Assembly: GCF_963668215.1 (NCBI RefSeq)
Contig: NZ_OY764190.1
Span: 5,580,001-5,644,000, forward strand
Length of the DNA stretch: 64,000 nucleotides
Direction: 5' to 3'
Origin: an uncultured Desulfosarcina sp.
Lineage (GTDB): Bacteria > Desulfobacterota > Desulfobacteria > Desulfobacterales > Desulfosarcinaceae
How positions within the stretch are numbered: position 1 is the stretch's first letter; each line of letters starts with the position of its first letter. Shown in pieces: positions 25,593-34,468 of the stretch. Made by a program: the position numbers and the translations under genes. The notes beneath the pieces are model-generated. The model did not search any database, was not told the origin of the DNA, and saw only the letters and a list, made by a program, of their open reading frames with translations.

Positions 25593-25826
25593 ATGCAAGT
25601 ATCCAAATGGGGAAACAGTCTGGCGATCCGTTTACCCGCAGCCTTAGTCAGTGCCCTAGACCTGAATGAAGGTGATGATATCGAGGTGATCGTTGCCGAT
25701 GAACGGGTATTCAAGGTAAGAAAGAAACCCGGAAAAGAGGCATTTCTGGCAAAACTGAGGAAATACCGTGGGAAACTACCCGCAGACTTCATCTTTGACC
25801 GGAATGACGCCAATGCCCGCCAATAA
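25593..25826 (+). CDS. vapB: AbrB/MazE-fold antitoxin VapB
   Basis: 77 residues from the ATG behind AGGAGG. MQVSKWGNSLAIRLPAALV is the classical AbrB/MazE swapped-hairpin DNA-binding sequence, followed by LNEGDDIEV. The C-terminal third is the toxin-binding tail. It overlaps vapC and should autorepress through the palindrome at 25554-25576. Confidence 0.9.
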   Translation: MQVSKWGNSLAIRLPAALVSALDLNEGDDIEVIVADERVFKVRKKPGKEAFLAKLRKYRGKLPADFIFDRNDANARQ

Positions 25827-26238
25827 ATCGTTTATCGACACTAACGTATTGATCTATTTATTGTCGGCGGATTCAGTGAAAGCTGATCGTGCTGAAGAGA
25901 TCGTCCTCAACGGCGGTATCATCAGTGTACAAGTGCTCAACGAGCTTACCAATGTAGCGTTACGAAAGTTGGGCATGCCCTGGCCGGAGATCAATGACTT
26001 GTTGTCTCTGATCCGATTTGTTTGTCCGGTGGAGCCGTTGACCGTAGAAACGCATGATCGCGGCAGACATGTTGCCGAGCGTTACAAGTTAAGCGTGTAC
26101 GACTCGATGATCGTGGCGGCTGCACTGATGGCAGGATGCAACACCTTGTATTCTGAGGACATGCATGATGGATTGCTTATTGATGCGCAGGTGCGCGTCT
26201 TCAACCCATTCGGACCAGAATTTTCCAAGGCCCATTAG
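25813..26238 (+). CDS. vapC: PIN-domain ribonuclease toxin VapC
   Basis: 141 residues from the ATG giving MPANKSFIDTNVLIYLL; an ATG at 25804 is an alternative. PIN-fold acidic residues are visible: Asp in FIDTNVL, Glu in VLNELTNV, Asp in SVYDSMIVAAAL and the final acid in LYSEDMHDG. VapC toxins cut tRNA or rRNA; the target here is unknown. It overlaps vapB by 14 bp. Confidence 0.9.
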   Translation: MPANKSFIDTNVLIYLLSADSVKADRAEEIVLNGGIISVQVLNELTNVALRKLGMPWPEINDLLSLIRFVCPVEPLTVETHDRGRHVAERYKLSVYDSMIVAAALMAGCNTLYSEDMHDGLLIDAQVRVFNPFGPEFSKAH

Positions 26239-26268
26239 GGGGATACCCTTCTGTCCTTTTAACGGCGG

Positions 26269-26307
26269 CAACGTACCAGGTGCGTCTATTCTGGCTTTTC
26301 TGGGCAT
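26269..26307 (-). pseudogene. REP-associated tyrosine transposase start, relic
   Basis: The frame reads MPRKARIDAPGTL, which matches the conserved N-terminus of REP-associated (Y1) transposases, then diverges at once. No HUH motif or other part of the gene is found. A 13-residue relic in the remnant zone 26239-26698; the rest of that zone before the rfbA fragment shows no gene. Confidence 0.45.
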
Positions 26308-26539
26308 TAATTTGACCCATCATGCTGCGTTTTGAATGGAAACGCATAATTTCATGCCTGTCCCGTCCCGCACGCTGACGTTCATCTATCCTGAATAAAG
26401 ACGACGGGTAAGAAAAACGCTGCCCTTCCTAACCGCCAACTGGATCAGCTTTAAGGGAATCGATTGAAAGCATCACCCCCGATGTCTTTTTCGTTTGATG
26501 GGACTTATTGAGATTTTTAGAGCTGTCCCCTATCCCCGC

Positions 26540-26656
26540 GGACAGCGGATAGTAGATCATGGGTTTGTCGTAGACGGGCAACAGCTGCTTGCTGACCGCC
26601 CGAGTGATCGGATACAACCGCGTTCCGGAACCGCCTGCGAGAATGATACCTTTCAT
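26540..26656 (-). pseudogene. Truncated second copy of rfbA (first 39 codons)
   Basis: Encodes MKGIILAGGSGTRLYPITRA and on to MIYYPLS, the same residues as the start of rfbA at 18711-19586 with several silent base differences, then breaks into unrelated sequence. The bases just upstream of the start (GGAAATC before ATG) are also shared. It marks a second rhamnose locus boundary or a duplication, and lies directly downstream (in minus orientation) of the gap before the DUF4091 gene. Confidence 0.85.
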
Positions 26657-26698
26657 GATTTCCTTTCTGGTAGCCATCTGTTTTGCATCATTTCAAAT

Positions 26699-29629
26699 TC
26701 AAAAACGATTTTTACCGCAGATTGGTTTCATACTCTCAATTTTTTTTGCCTGTCTTACATGCCCAAGCTCTACTACAACGCGGTTGGCCGGTATATCTTT
26801 AGGAAAATCCTTTAGTGTTTTTCTATATGGCGGAGATTTAACCGATATCATTGCGCCCAATTGCAGCTTTAGATTTCGAATTTCAAACGGAGTTATTTTA
26901 TCAAACAATGGGGTCCCTGCATCATTCTCAAACTCCTTTTGAATTGTTCGATTAATAAAAAATTCATTGCTCAACCAATCCGAAACCAAATAGCGAGGAA
27001 CTTTGTATATATCAGAAAATATAGTTAGATATTCAACAAGTTGTTGTCCATATGTAAACGCCTTTAAACGAATGGACGATCGTGGCCCTTGGGGGTGTGG
27101 GTAAAACAATGCATTCTGGTCAGCTTGTTTCCAACTATTTTCATTTCCAATGGTCTGCCAAGGCAAAACGCCATCTGCACCATTGGACCATGCAGAAAGG
27201 CACCACAGCACCGGTTGGGTATTCTCTTGCCTAAAATCATTTACTGAACCATACTCAAAATGATGAGATGGTTCCCAAAGGCGGTATTCATCTTCCTTCA
27301 TCCGAATTTTTTGTTTTGAAATCCCTCCAATGTATTCTGCGTCCAAGACGCCCCAAAGTTGGTTTCGGGCGTACTGGCTATAGGATATGTCCGCTCGAAA
27401 CCATAAACTAACATCCTTTCTGAATGGTGCTACGGCTTCCTGCCAGCATCGTCCGTACCACCTCAATGCCCAGAAATCTTGTGTATTGACAGGTTCATCA
27501 AGTATCCAGGGGGCTGTACTATTAGGATATTCTTCCCTGTAATAAATCTTGTTGTTTAAATAAAATTGGAAAATCGTTTCTTTCCACGCCTTGTCCCGAA
27601 TATGTTCGCCAAATTTTGAAAACGCAATTTTCAACTGATTTTGATACTTCTCCGACAAAGCCTCCTCAACCCAATAAGAGGGTAAAAAATTAGAATGGAT
27701 ATTGATGGGCCAATTCTCACTCACAGGAAGATACATCACATCCACGGGCACTTCGTTTCGTTTGTTCCCTTTAAATGCGCTTCCGTCTAACAATGGTCCA
27801 ACACAATAATCCCATCTTTTCCAGTCATAATCCTCGCCTGTCCATGAAGGCGCAAATTCTGGGATACCATCCCACCCGTATGGCAATCTGTTTAGACAAG
27901 TGCGATTTTCATGAGCTAAAATATAGTACTCATAACCGCTATATGGCGAAACTTGCCAATACGCATTCATTTCAGGTATGAATGAAAGTTTGTCCGGAAG
28001 CGAAAAATCCCAAACGTTTAACTCTATATTCAGTTTGGATACTTGGTCCCCCGATTTAACGACAAAGGAACCCATTTGGAATCCGGTATTCTCATTATGA
28101 GGGACATATAATTCCACAAGAAAAGACACTCTTTTTTCAGGAGACAACAACGTCCAGGTCATAGTATTTTCGTTCTGTATGCATTCCAATGGGAGCAAAG
28201 GATCTGGTATCTGCCTTGTTACGCCATTGTCTGTGAAAGGGACGGTCGCAATTTTATATAGATCTAATTCTACTGCAGACTTATCCTTTGGGGTGTATTC
28301 AATTAAAACCTCATTGTCATAGTTTTCTATCAATAATTGAAACCAGACAGTCTCATTGCGGGCGGAGTTTAATCTAATTCTTTTCTGTTTCACATCAAAA
28401 CCAAAGCTACTATTGGACGCCTTTCCTCCTGTTGGGAACAGTCTACCTGTCAACAAGTCAACTTTGTCCAACACACCTAACACTGTGATTGTTTCTTTTG
28501 TTCCACCAGATGTTACATTCAACGAGGTATTAACCAACTCGGGCTTCACTTTTCTATCTGGGAATGCAATCTTTTGACCGATCGTAAACCGGCTTGATGT
28601 CTTGGGTCCGACATTGCCGCCGCTATCAACGGCTTGTAGATACAATACAATCTGTTCTCCGGGAGAAAACTCGAGGTCCTGAAGATGCATGCGCACCGGC
28701 AATCCGGTTTGACCAGCCATGGGAACGAGATAGCGAGGAACACTATGAATTTTCCCAGCCTTTTCATAGGTGGCAAGGAAACCGATTGTTTTTCCACCTC
28801 CACTGTCTGGGGGGGTGCGCCATGTTGCCATGGCTTCACCGGTGGGGAATCCCTTTGTTTGGATATCGATGTGACCTATTGCATCCGGTGGAATTCGATC
28901 ACACCCAGAGACACTGACCTCAAGCCATGGGGCACTTTTGGTTTCCCGGCTACAGAAAAAACGGTTTGGAAAATAGGAGTAATTAAATTTTCCATTTTGA
29001 AGTGACCAGACCGACCCGACTTCGTCCATCAGACAAATTCCATGACTGATTCCGGCTATCCTTGCCGATAGAACCTCCGGCTGTATTGCACATTTTTGCC
29101 AACCCTCATTATCGGGCGTTGTACAATCTGCAAACCGCCACAAAGTATTCCCTTTTCCAAAAATTGAATCCAGGACATCGCTTCCCGGGTAGGCCCAGTC
29201 TTTCATTTTATATTGGGATTGTGAAAAACAGGCGCTGCCAAATTCCTTTCTGTATTCTCTGCCGTTGCCTTCTTTCCATTCTGTGGCCACAGATGAAGCT
29301 CCCAGCCTCATAATTGGTGCTCTTGCTGGTGTCAGGGATTTCACATGCAAAAAAACATGATCTATCACTTTTTGCTTTAGCGTTGAAACATCGAAGTCTA
29401 CAAGTGTAATCTCCTGCTGGCCTTTAAGCTTCAGCTTCTTCTCAGATCCATTGTTACCAAATTTTTCGCCTTCTTTTGCGGAAACCCATGTGTCTTTAGT
29501 TATGGGGATGGCCAATAATCCCTGTCCACAATGTTGTATTGAGCTACCAAATGCCAAGTTAGCTGTAGTGACGATATATAAATGCAATAATATCAGTACT
29601 GCGATTGACCTTTGTGATTTCTTCATCAT
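26699..29629 (-). CDS. Secreted DUF4091/GH123-like protein
   Basis: About 977 residues from the MMKKSQRS start; an upstream start at 29701 would precede the signal peptide by 24 residues. The signal peptide is at 1-28 (LILLHLYIVTTANLAFG). The first part holds a DNRLRE-like beta module (DFDVSTLKQKVIDHVFLHV) and a fibronectin-like region near 265-380. The C-terminal half resembles DUF4091 glycoside-hydrolase-like proteins: APWILDEPVNTQDFW carries likely catalytic Asp-Glu, and RSSIRLKAFTYGQQLVEYL is the closing signature. It probably acts on glycan outside the cytoplasm. It lies 126 bp downstream of the TPR lipoprotein gene. Confidence 0.75.
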   Translation of the reverse strand: MMKKSQRSIAVLILLHLYIVTTANLAFGSSIQHCGQGLLAIPITKDTWVSAKEGEKFGNNGSEKKLKLKGQQEITLVDFDVSTLKQKVIDHVFLHVKSLTPARAPIMRLGASSVATEWKEGNGREYRKEFGSACFSQSQYKMKDWAYPGSDVLDSIFGKGNTLWRFADCTTPDNEGWQKCAIQPEVLSARIAGISHGICLMDEVGSVWSLQNGKFNYSYFPNRFFCSRETKSAPWLEVSVSGCDRIPPDAIGHIDIQTKGFPTGEAMATWRTPPDSGGGKTIGFLATYEKAGKIHSVPRYLVPMAGQTGLPVRMHLQDLEFSPGEQIVLYLQAVDSGGNVGPKTSSRFTIGQKIAFPDRKVKPELVNTSLNVTSGGTKETITVLGVLDKVDLLTGRLFPTGGKASNSSFGFDVKQKRIRLNSARNETVWFQLLIENYDNEVLIEYTPKDKSAVELDLYKIATVPFTDNGVTRQIPDPLLPLECIQNENTMTWTLLSPEKRVSFLVELYVPHNENTGFQMGSFVVKSGDQVSKLNIELNVWDFSLPDKLSFIPEMNAYWQVSPYSGYEYYILAHENRTCLNRLPYGWDGIPEFAPSWTGEDYDWKRWDYCVGPLLDGSAFKGNKRNEVPVDVMYLPVSENWPINIHSNFLPSYWVEEALSEKYQNQLKIAFSKFGEHIRDKAWKETIFQFYLNNKIYYREEYPNSTAPWILDEPVNTQDFWALRWYGRCWQEAVAPFRKDVSLWFRADISYSQYARNQLWGVLDAEYIGGISKQKIRMKEDEYRLWEPSHHFEYGSVNDFRQENTQPVLWCLSAWSNGADGVLPWQTIGNENSWKQADQNALFYPHPQGPRSSIRLKAFTYGQQLVEYLTIFSDIYKVPRYLVSDWLSNEFFINRTIQKEFENDAGTPLFDKITPFEIRNLKLQLGAMISVKSPPYRKTLKDFPKDIPANRVVVELGHVRQAKKIESMKPICGKNRF

Positions 29630-29755
29630 TCTAAAAACTTCTAAAGATAAAGCAAACGAGTGATCGTATCTGTCACAGGTATTTGTTATTATCGTTTCCA
29701 AACTAACGAAGAGACGATAAACTGCACATCGATCAACCCAAAAAGCGGTGTCATC

Positions 29756-31981
29756 TCACCCAACTTCTTCCAGCATACCCCGCGCCTGTTGCGCTTCCGT
29801 CTCGCCCAATCCAATATCCAAGGCCTCCTGCAATTTTTCCTTGCCAAGCCCTTCCTTTCCGCTTTTTACCAATGCCAAGCCCAGATGAAATTTAACAATC
29901 GCAAGCATATCATTATCCGTTGCAGGTATCATCGGACTTTCACCGTCCAAATCATTCAACATCCATTGTTCCGCTTCGCTCAGGTACCAAATGGCCTGCC
30001 GATAAACCTTTTTTTTATAAAAAGCCCATCCAAGTGTATCGGAACAAGCCGGGTTTTTGTGGTTTTTTTCGTACGCCTTCTGGGCAAGTTCAAAGGCAAA
30101 ATTCAATCTGTTTTCATCATCGAGGCATAACGACGCAAGGTTGTTCATCACTATCGGGTCGTCCCGGTTCATTGCATAAGCGGACTCGAGCACGTCGATG
30201 GCTTTCTCCGCTTCCCCCGCAGCCAAGTGAAGGTCTGCCAGCCGGATCGATCCCATAGTAAATCCGGGATCAATGCGAAGTGCTTTATCGAGCAATACTT
30301 TGGCTTCTCCGAGTCGAGATTTATACTCGTAGATGTCCACCAACCTAAGGTAAGCCGATGTCAAGCGGGGTTCCAATTCGATTGCCTGCAAAATATTCGC
30401 TTCAGCGGAATCCAAATCTTTTCGATAACGATATAGTTCGCTTAATATAAAATAGTTATATGCATTGTCTGGGTGGTTCGCCCCCATTTCCCTGAAAAAT
30501 GTGAGAGCCTCATCCGCTTTTTCTATTCCTATCAACAGATTCTTATATTTCTCGGCCACATCGACCAGTTGCGGGTTTTCTATAAGTATCCTCCGATAGG
30601 AATTCATGGCTTCCAATATGCTACCTGAAGCCTCTTTGGTCATCGCTCTAAAATAGACTGGTGATACCGATGTCGGATTGAGCATGGCCGCTATAGCGAA
30701 CTGCTCGGATGCCGATTCATTTTGATACTTATTCAAGTAAATGGCACCAAGAATCATGTGGGCGTTATAATTTTCCGGCTCCTTCTCGACAACCCGTTTG
30801 GCATACTGCTCCGCCATCTCATATTCACGCATTTTGTAATAGCAGGCAGCCAAAGCAACTTCGGCGTCACTATAGTCATTGTCCAGTGTAAGTGATGTCG
30901 TAATATTCTGAAGACCCAGTTGATTGTATCCACCAGCAAGATAGGCGATTCCTAATAGATAATGCACCTGTGGCGCATTGGGATTCCTTTTTGCAACCTC
31001 ATTGATCTCTGATGAGCCTGCAATCGGGTCTCCGGAGAGGAGGTGAGCTTGACCCAACATGAATTGCAGAGCGTCATCATTGGGATGTTCACGTATAAGA
31101 GGCTCCAAAAAAGTGATCACCTCATCAACTTTATGCTGCTGAATCAACAGATAGGCATATTCCTTGGATATAACGATAGACGCCTTTCCCAAGATTGGCT
31201 CCAGTAGCTTTTCTGCTATATTATATCTCCCTGCAGCAGTGAAAAAATTTGCAGCTCGAATCTTGATCCGGAGGTCAGCAGGATCCATTTCCACGGCCTG
31301 AAGAATATAAGATCCAGCTTTATCAAAATCATCATTCAAATTCCAGTAATGACCAAGTTGGAACATAACCAAAGGGTCATCAATTCTCTTTTGTACAAGA
31401 CGCTCGATTATTTTTCTTGCTTCGGTTTTCTTTTTTCGTGCATAAAGACAAATTGCAAGCTTGACCAATATGTCATCAGAATCGGAAACAATGGCCAATA
31501 CCTGCCGATAGTCAAACTCAGCATCCTCATAGTGTTTTTTCAGCATGGCCAAATCACCGTGGAAGATCAAGGCATCTGCCGTATTTACCGTACTTTCGCT
31601 TAAATGTTTCCAGATATCCTCTGCAGCCTGAAGATCGAAGGAAAGCATTTTAAGTTTTCCAAGTTCGATCCATTCCGGCCAAGCGTTGTTGTTTGCATCC
31701 ACTACTTTCCGAAAACATTTTTCCGCTTCTCGAAATTGGGCAGTACATAAGTAAGCCTTCCCAATTTTAGAAAGAAGGTTTTTGTCCACTGGTAGTAATT
31801 CTAAAGCCTTATGCCATTTATCGATAGCTTCCGTGTACTGTCTATTATAAAATGCATTGTCACCGGCCACTATCAATCGATGAGATTTTGTTTCGAAATC
31901 TTCTGCGCATCCATAAAAAAGAATGGTCACACTGATAAGTATGACCATAAATTTCATAATTTTTATTGAAAATAATATCAT
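29756..31981 (-). CDS. TPR-repeat lipoprotein (second PrsT-like protein)
   Basis: 741 residues. A hydrophobic N-terminus ends in the lipobox LFYGC. About eighteen TPR units follow; CSDTLGWAFYKKKVYRQAIW near the end resembles the segment with GWIYYKKGLYGNAV in the 760-residue protein at 5811-8093. The closing AQQARGMLEEV also parallels the other protein. The two share architecture but differ in base composition, this one being more AT-rich. Probable role in polysaccharide export or assembly. Confidence 0.82.
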   Translation of the reverse strand: MILFSIKIMKFMVILISVTILFYGCAEDFETKSHRLIVAGDNAFYNRQYTEAIDKWHKALELLPVDKNLLSKIGKAYLCTAQFREAEKCFRKVVDANNNAWPEWIELGKLKMLSFDLQAAEDIWKHLSESTVNTADALIFHGDLAMLKKHYEDAEFDYRQVLAIVSDSDDILVKLAICLYARKKKTEARKIIERLVQKRIDDPLVMFQLGHYWNLNDDFDKAGSYILQAVEMDPADLRIKIRAANFFTAAGRYNIAEKLLEPILGKASIVISKEYAYLLIQQHKVDEVITFLEPLIREHPNDDALQFMLGQAHLLSGDPIAGSSEINEVAKRNPNAPQVHYLLGIAYLAGGYNQLGLQNITTSLTLDNDYSDAEVALAACYYKMREYEMAEQYAKRVVEKEPENYNAHMILGAIYLNKYQNESASEQFAIAAMLNPTSVSPVYFRAMTKEASGSILEAMNSYRRILIENPQLVDVAEKYKNLLIGIEKADEALTFFREMGANHPDNAYNYFILSELYRYRKDLDSAEANILQAIELEPRLTSAYLRLVDIYEYKSRLGEAKVLLDKALRIDPGFTMGSIRLADLHLAAGEAEKAIDVLESAYAMNRDDPIVMNNLASLCLDDENRLNFAFELAQKAYEKNHKNPACSDTLGWAFYKKKVYRQAIWYLSEAEQWMLNDLDGESPMIPATDNDMLAIVKFHLGLALVKSGKEGLGKEKLQEALDIGLGETEAQQARGMLEEVG

Positions 31982-32070
31982 AAATAAATACCGGTATCCT
32001 TAATCAATATCATCAAGCACCTGATTCTAATATTCTTTCAAAACCATCTCCCAACTATTAATTTATTTCC

Positions 32071-32991
32071 TTATCTTTTAGTACCGCTCAGTACACATAT
32101 TATGATAAAAAACATGGAGAAATAAAGTAAACCTTCAATTTTATTGTTCATTAAGTATTCGTAAGATACTAAAAAAAACCTAATAAACCAAGGAAGATCA
32201 CTTATTGTTTTAGGTCGGTTGCTATTATCTTCTTTGTATTCATTGCTATTAACTCCAGTGTTAATTTTTCCGTTGCCCATTTTGGTTTCATACTTATTTC
32301 CTTGAACCGATGGTGATAATTCGCTTTGCGGTTTTAAAATATTTTTTTGCGGCAATTGTTTTCCGCTTGCCAATGTAATAGCATCTATCACGGTGTCTTC
32401 ATTTTTAATAGTATCTCTAATGTTGATCGGTCTTGGGGACCTAATTAAGTTTGCAGCCTCAACATTAAGCTTAGATGCGAGTTGTCGAAACCTATATTGA
32501 TTTAACTGACTCTGCAACTGTCTATTATTAAGGAAACTTACATTATCACCATCCAAAATTGTTGATGATAGTATCGTTTTAAACATTCTGGCTTTTTCAT
32601 GTAGCTGACGATATTGTTTGATAAGGATTTGGATTCTTAAATTCGCATAAATTAAATTTTCAACAAACTGCCCAGACTCAAGTGGTTCCGCTCGAAAAAG
32701 AGGTTGTATGGTATGAATATTCAAATCAATCAAAGAAACTAATATTTTTGATTTTGTAACGATATATAAATTGGAAGTTTGATTTGATAAAGGAACGTTT
32801 GCATTGTTATAGATTGATAAGTTCAATGAGATTTCATTGTTGTGATTCAACTTTTCTGTATCAGATAGACTACCTGTGTTTATTCCAGTCTTTGCATGAA
32901 ATTTATAAAAAGCCTCACATTGTGATGTTGTCAACACTATTCCTAAAAGAATAAAAAGCAAAAGTAAAAAGAAATATTTTTCTTGCTTCAT
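32071..32991 (-). CDS. Unknown exported protein with C-terminal membrane helix
   Basis: 307 residues from MKQEKYFF. The signal peptide (about 6-26, ending SQCEA) is followed by a beta-rich region (30-120) with NEISLNLSIYNNANVPL and a helical, Gln/Asn-rich region (125-215). A low-complexity linker leads to a last transmembrane helix at about 285-302 and a short basic end. Family not recognised. A cohesin-like or pilus-assembly-type fold is possible from the pattern but cannot be shown. Between the transglutaminase-like gene and the TPR gene, on the same strand. Confidence 0.65.
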   Translation of the reverse strand: MKQEKYFFLLLLFILLGIVLTTSQCEAFYKFHAKTGINTGSLSDTEKLNHNNEISLNLSIYNNANVPLSNQTSNLYIVTKSKILVSLIDLNIHTIQPLFRAEPLESGQFVENLIYANLRIQILIKQYRQLHEKARMFKTILSSTILDGDNVSFLNNRQLQSQLNQYRFRQLASKLNVEAANLIRSPRPINIRDTIKNEDTVIDAITLASGKQLPQKNILKPQSELSPSVQGNKYETKMGNGKINTGVNSNEYKEDNSNRPKTISDLPWFIRFFLVSYEYLMNNKIEGLLYFSMFFIIICVLSGTKR

Positions 32992-33099
32992 CTTGAAATT
33001 CTCTACTTCTATTTGTTCAATCACAAATGATAGAATACAAACAGTAGATATTTTATTCACGATCCGAATAGGTATCACCAATCTTGCGAAAACGCAATT

Positions 33100-34428
33100 T
33101 TAAAACATTGGGATTGGTTTTATTATAGCAGGTGAATTATCTGAAATTCTATAACGCAATTCATTTATGGGACCAGTATATCCACCAATCGTTCTGATCC
33201 TAACCATAAGGGAATGTCTGCCTGGTGTGAGCGGAAGTTGAATTTCAGCTTTCTTACCAGTTATCCATTCTCCCCAGTCTAACCGCCACTCAAAATTATA
33301 AAAATATGGAGAATACGCTTCAAATCCCACATAGTATTGTTGATCCGTGCTTTCTGGTATTTGACTCATATGACAATAGGGTAAAATATCCACAACATTT
33401 ACCGGCCAATCAAAAACACGCTGTTCGTCGATCCTTTTCATAATTGTTAGAATTTTTCCAAGATGTTCTCTTGCAGTCCACCAGGTAGAGCGATCTCCAC
33501 CGACAGGGCTTCCCTTCGCCAAATCACGACTCAGCCAATCATTTCGCAAATCAATGTGGCAATAGGAATAGTAGGGTAAAAGGTCTATCATTTTAATGCT
33601 TGGTTTTTTTGGAGCAATTTCTCTAATTTCGATTTCGGGAAAGCCATCTCTTTTATCGTTGCAATGACAGAGTTCAAAAGCTGAAAGCGGCACGCCCTTT
33701 TTTTCATAACAAAGGTTAAAATCCGTATCGACTACGAACCATTTACCAAATTGATTAGACCAGACCTCTGCGACAGCATGTTCCCATTTATAACCAGACC
33801 GGGACAAACTCACTAATCTAGATGGCCATCCCATGGCCGTAGCAGCATATACCGTAAATCTTGCTGATACCTCACACCAGAATCGCCCACCTTCGCGAGC
33901 TGAGCGGAGTAGTTCAAGTGGATCAAAATGAGAGTAGCCGCCTGAAGGAATATCCGTGCCATGGTCCCATTGACGTCCAATCCACTCAAACAGCATCAAC
34001 ATTTGGGAATATTCGTCAAGGAAGCTATCCAGTACAATCTGGGAAGAAATATAATTCTTTAATTTTATTATGGATGGGTTGCTTAAAGACTCATAAACAA
34101 AAGGTATTGATTTGACGACAACATCATCATAGTTTATTTTAGAAGCAACTCTTTTTTCTAAATCAATCCAGGAAATCACGGAATAGATACGTTCTTTTTC
34201 AACCGAAGTTGTGAAATATTTGGCAACAATTTTCTCCGCATGGCGGCTATCTTCTGAATAAATATACTGTAATAATTCGGAAGCTACGATTCTTGGGGCA
34301 ATGATCGGTATTTGTTTGAATGGGACATCATAAACAGCATTCAGGAGCAATGATGAAAATAAGAAAAAAAGAAGCATCCCCACAAAAAATGAAAATAGAA
34401 TCCTTCTTTTCCTGTCATTAAATAACAT
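33100..34428 (-). CDS. Membrane-anchored transglutaminase-like protein
   Basis: 442 residues. An N-terminal transmembrane helix at 10-30, then a helical region, then a transglutaminase-like core with the triad Cys185 (GRFWCEVSARF), His217 (WEHAVAEVW) and Asp234 (FVVDTDFN). The C-terminus (about 355-440) is a beta-sandwich (LTPGRHSLMVRI). The core should lie on the periplasmic side. Such proteins can be proteases or acyltransferases; the substrate is unknown. It lies 40 bp downstream of the O-ligase-like gene. Confidence 0.78.
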   Translation of the reverse strand: MLFNDRKRRILFSFFVGMLLFFLFSSLLLNAVYDVPFKQIPIIAPRIVASELLQYIYSEDSRHAEKIVAKYFTTSVEKERIYSVISWIDLEKRVASKINYDDVVVKSIPFVYESLSNPSIIKLKNYISSQIVLDSFLDEYSQMLMLFEWIGRQWDHGTDIPSGGYSHFDPLELLRSAREGGRFWCEVSARFTVYAATAMGWPSRLVSLSRSGYKWEHAVAEVWSNQFGKWFVVDTDFNLCYEKKGVPLSAFELCHCNDKRDGFPEIEIREIAPKKPSIKMIDLLPYYSYCHIDLRNDWLSRDLAKGSPVGGDRSTWWTAREHLGKILTIMKRIDEQRVFDWPVNVVDILPYCHMSQIPESTDQQYYVGFEAYSPYFYNFEWRLDWGEWITGKKAEIQLPLTPGRHSLMVRIRTIGGYTGPINELRYRISDNSPAIIKPIPMF

Positions 34429-34468
34429 TAAAAATTTTTGGATACCATAATTAAAAAATGTTTTGTTA

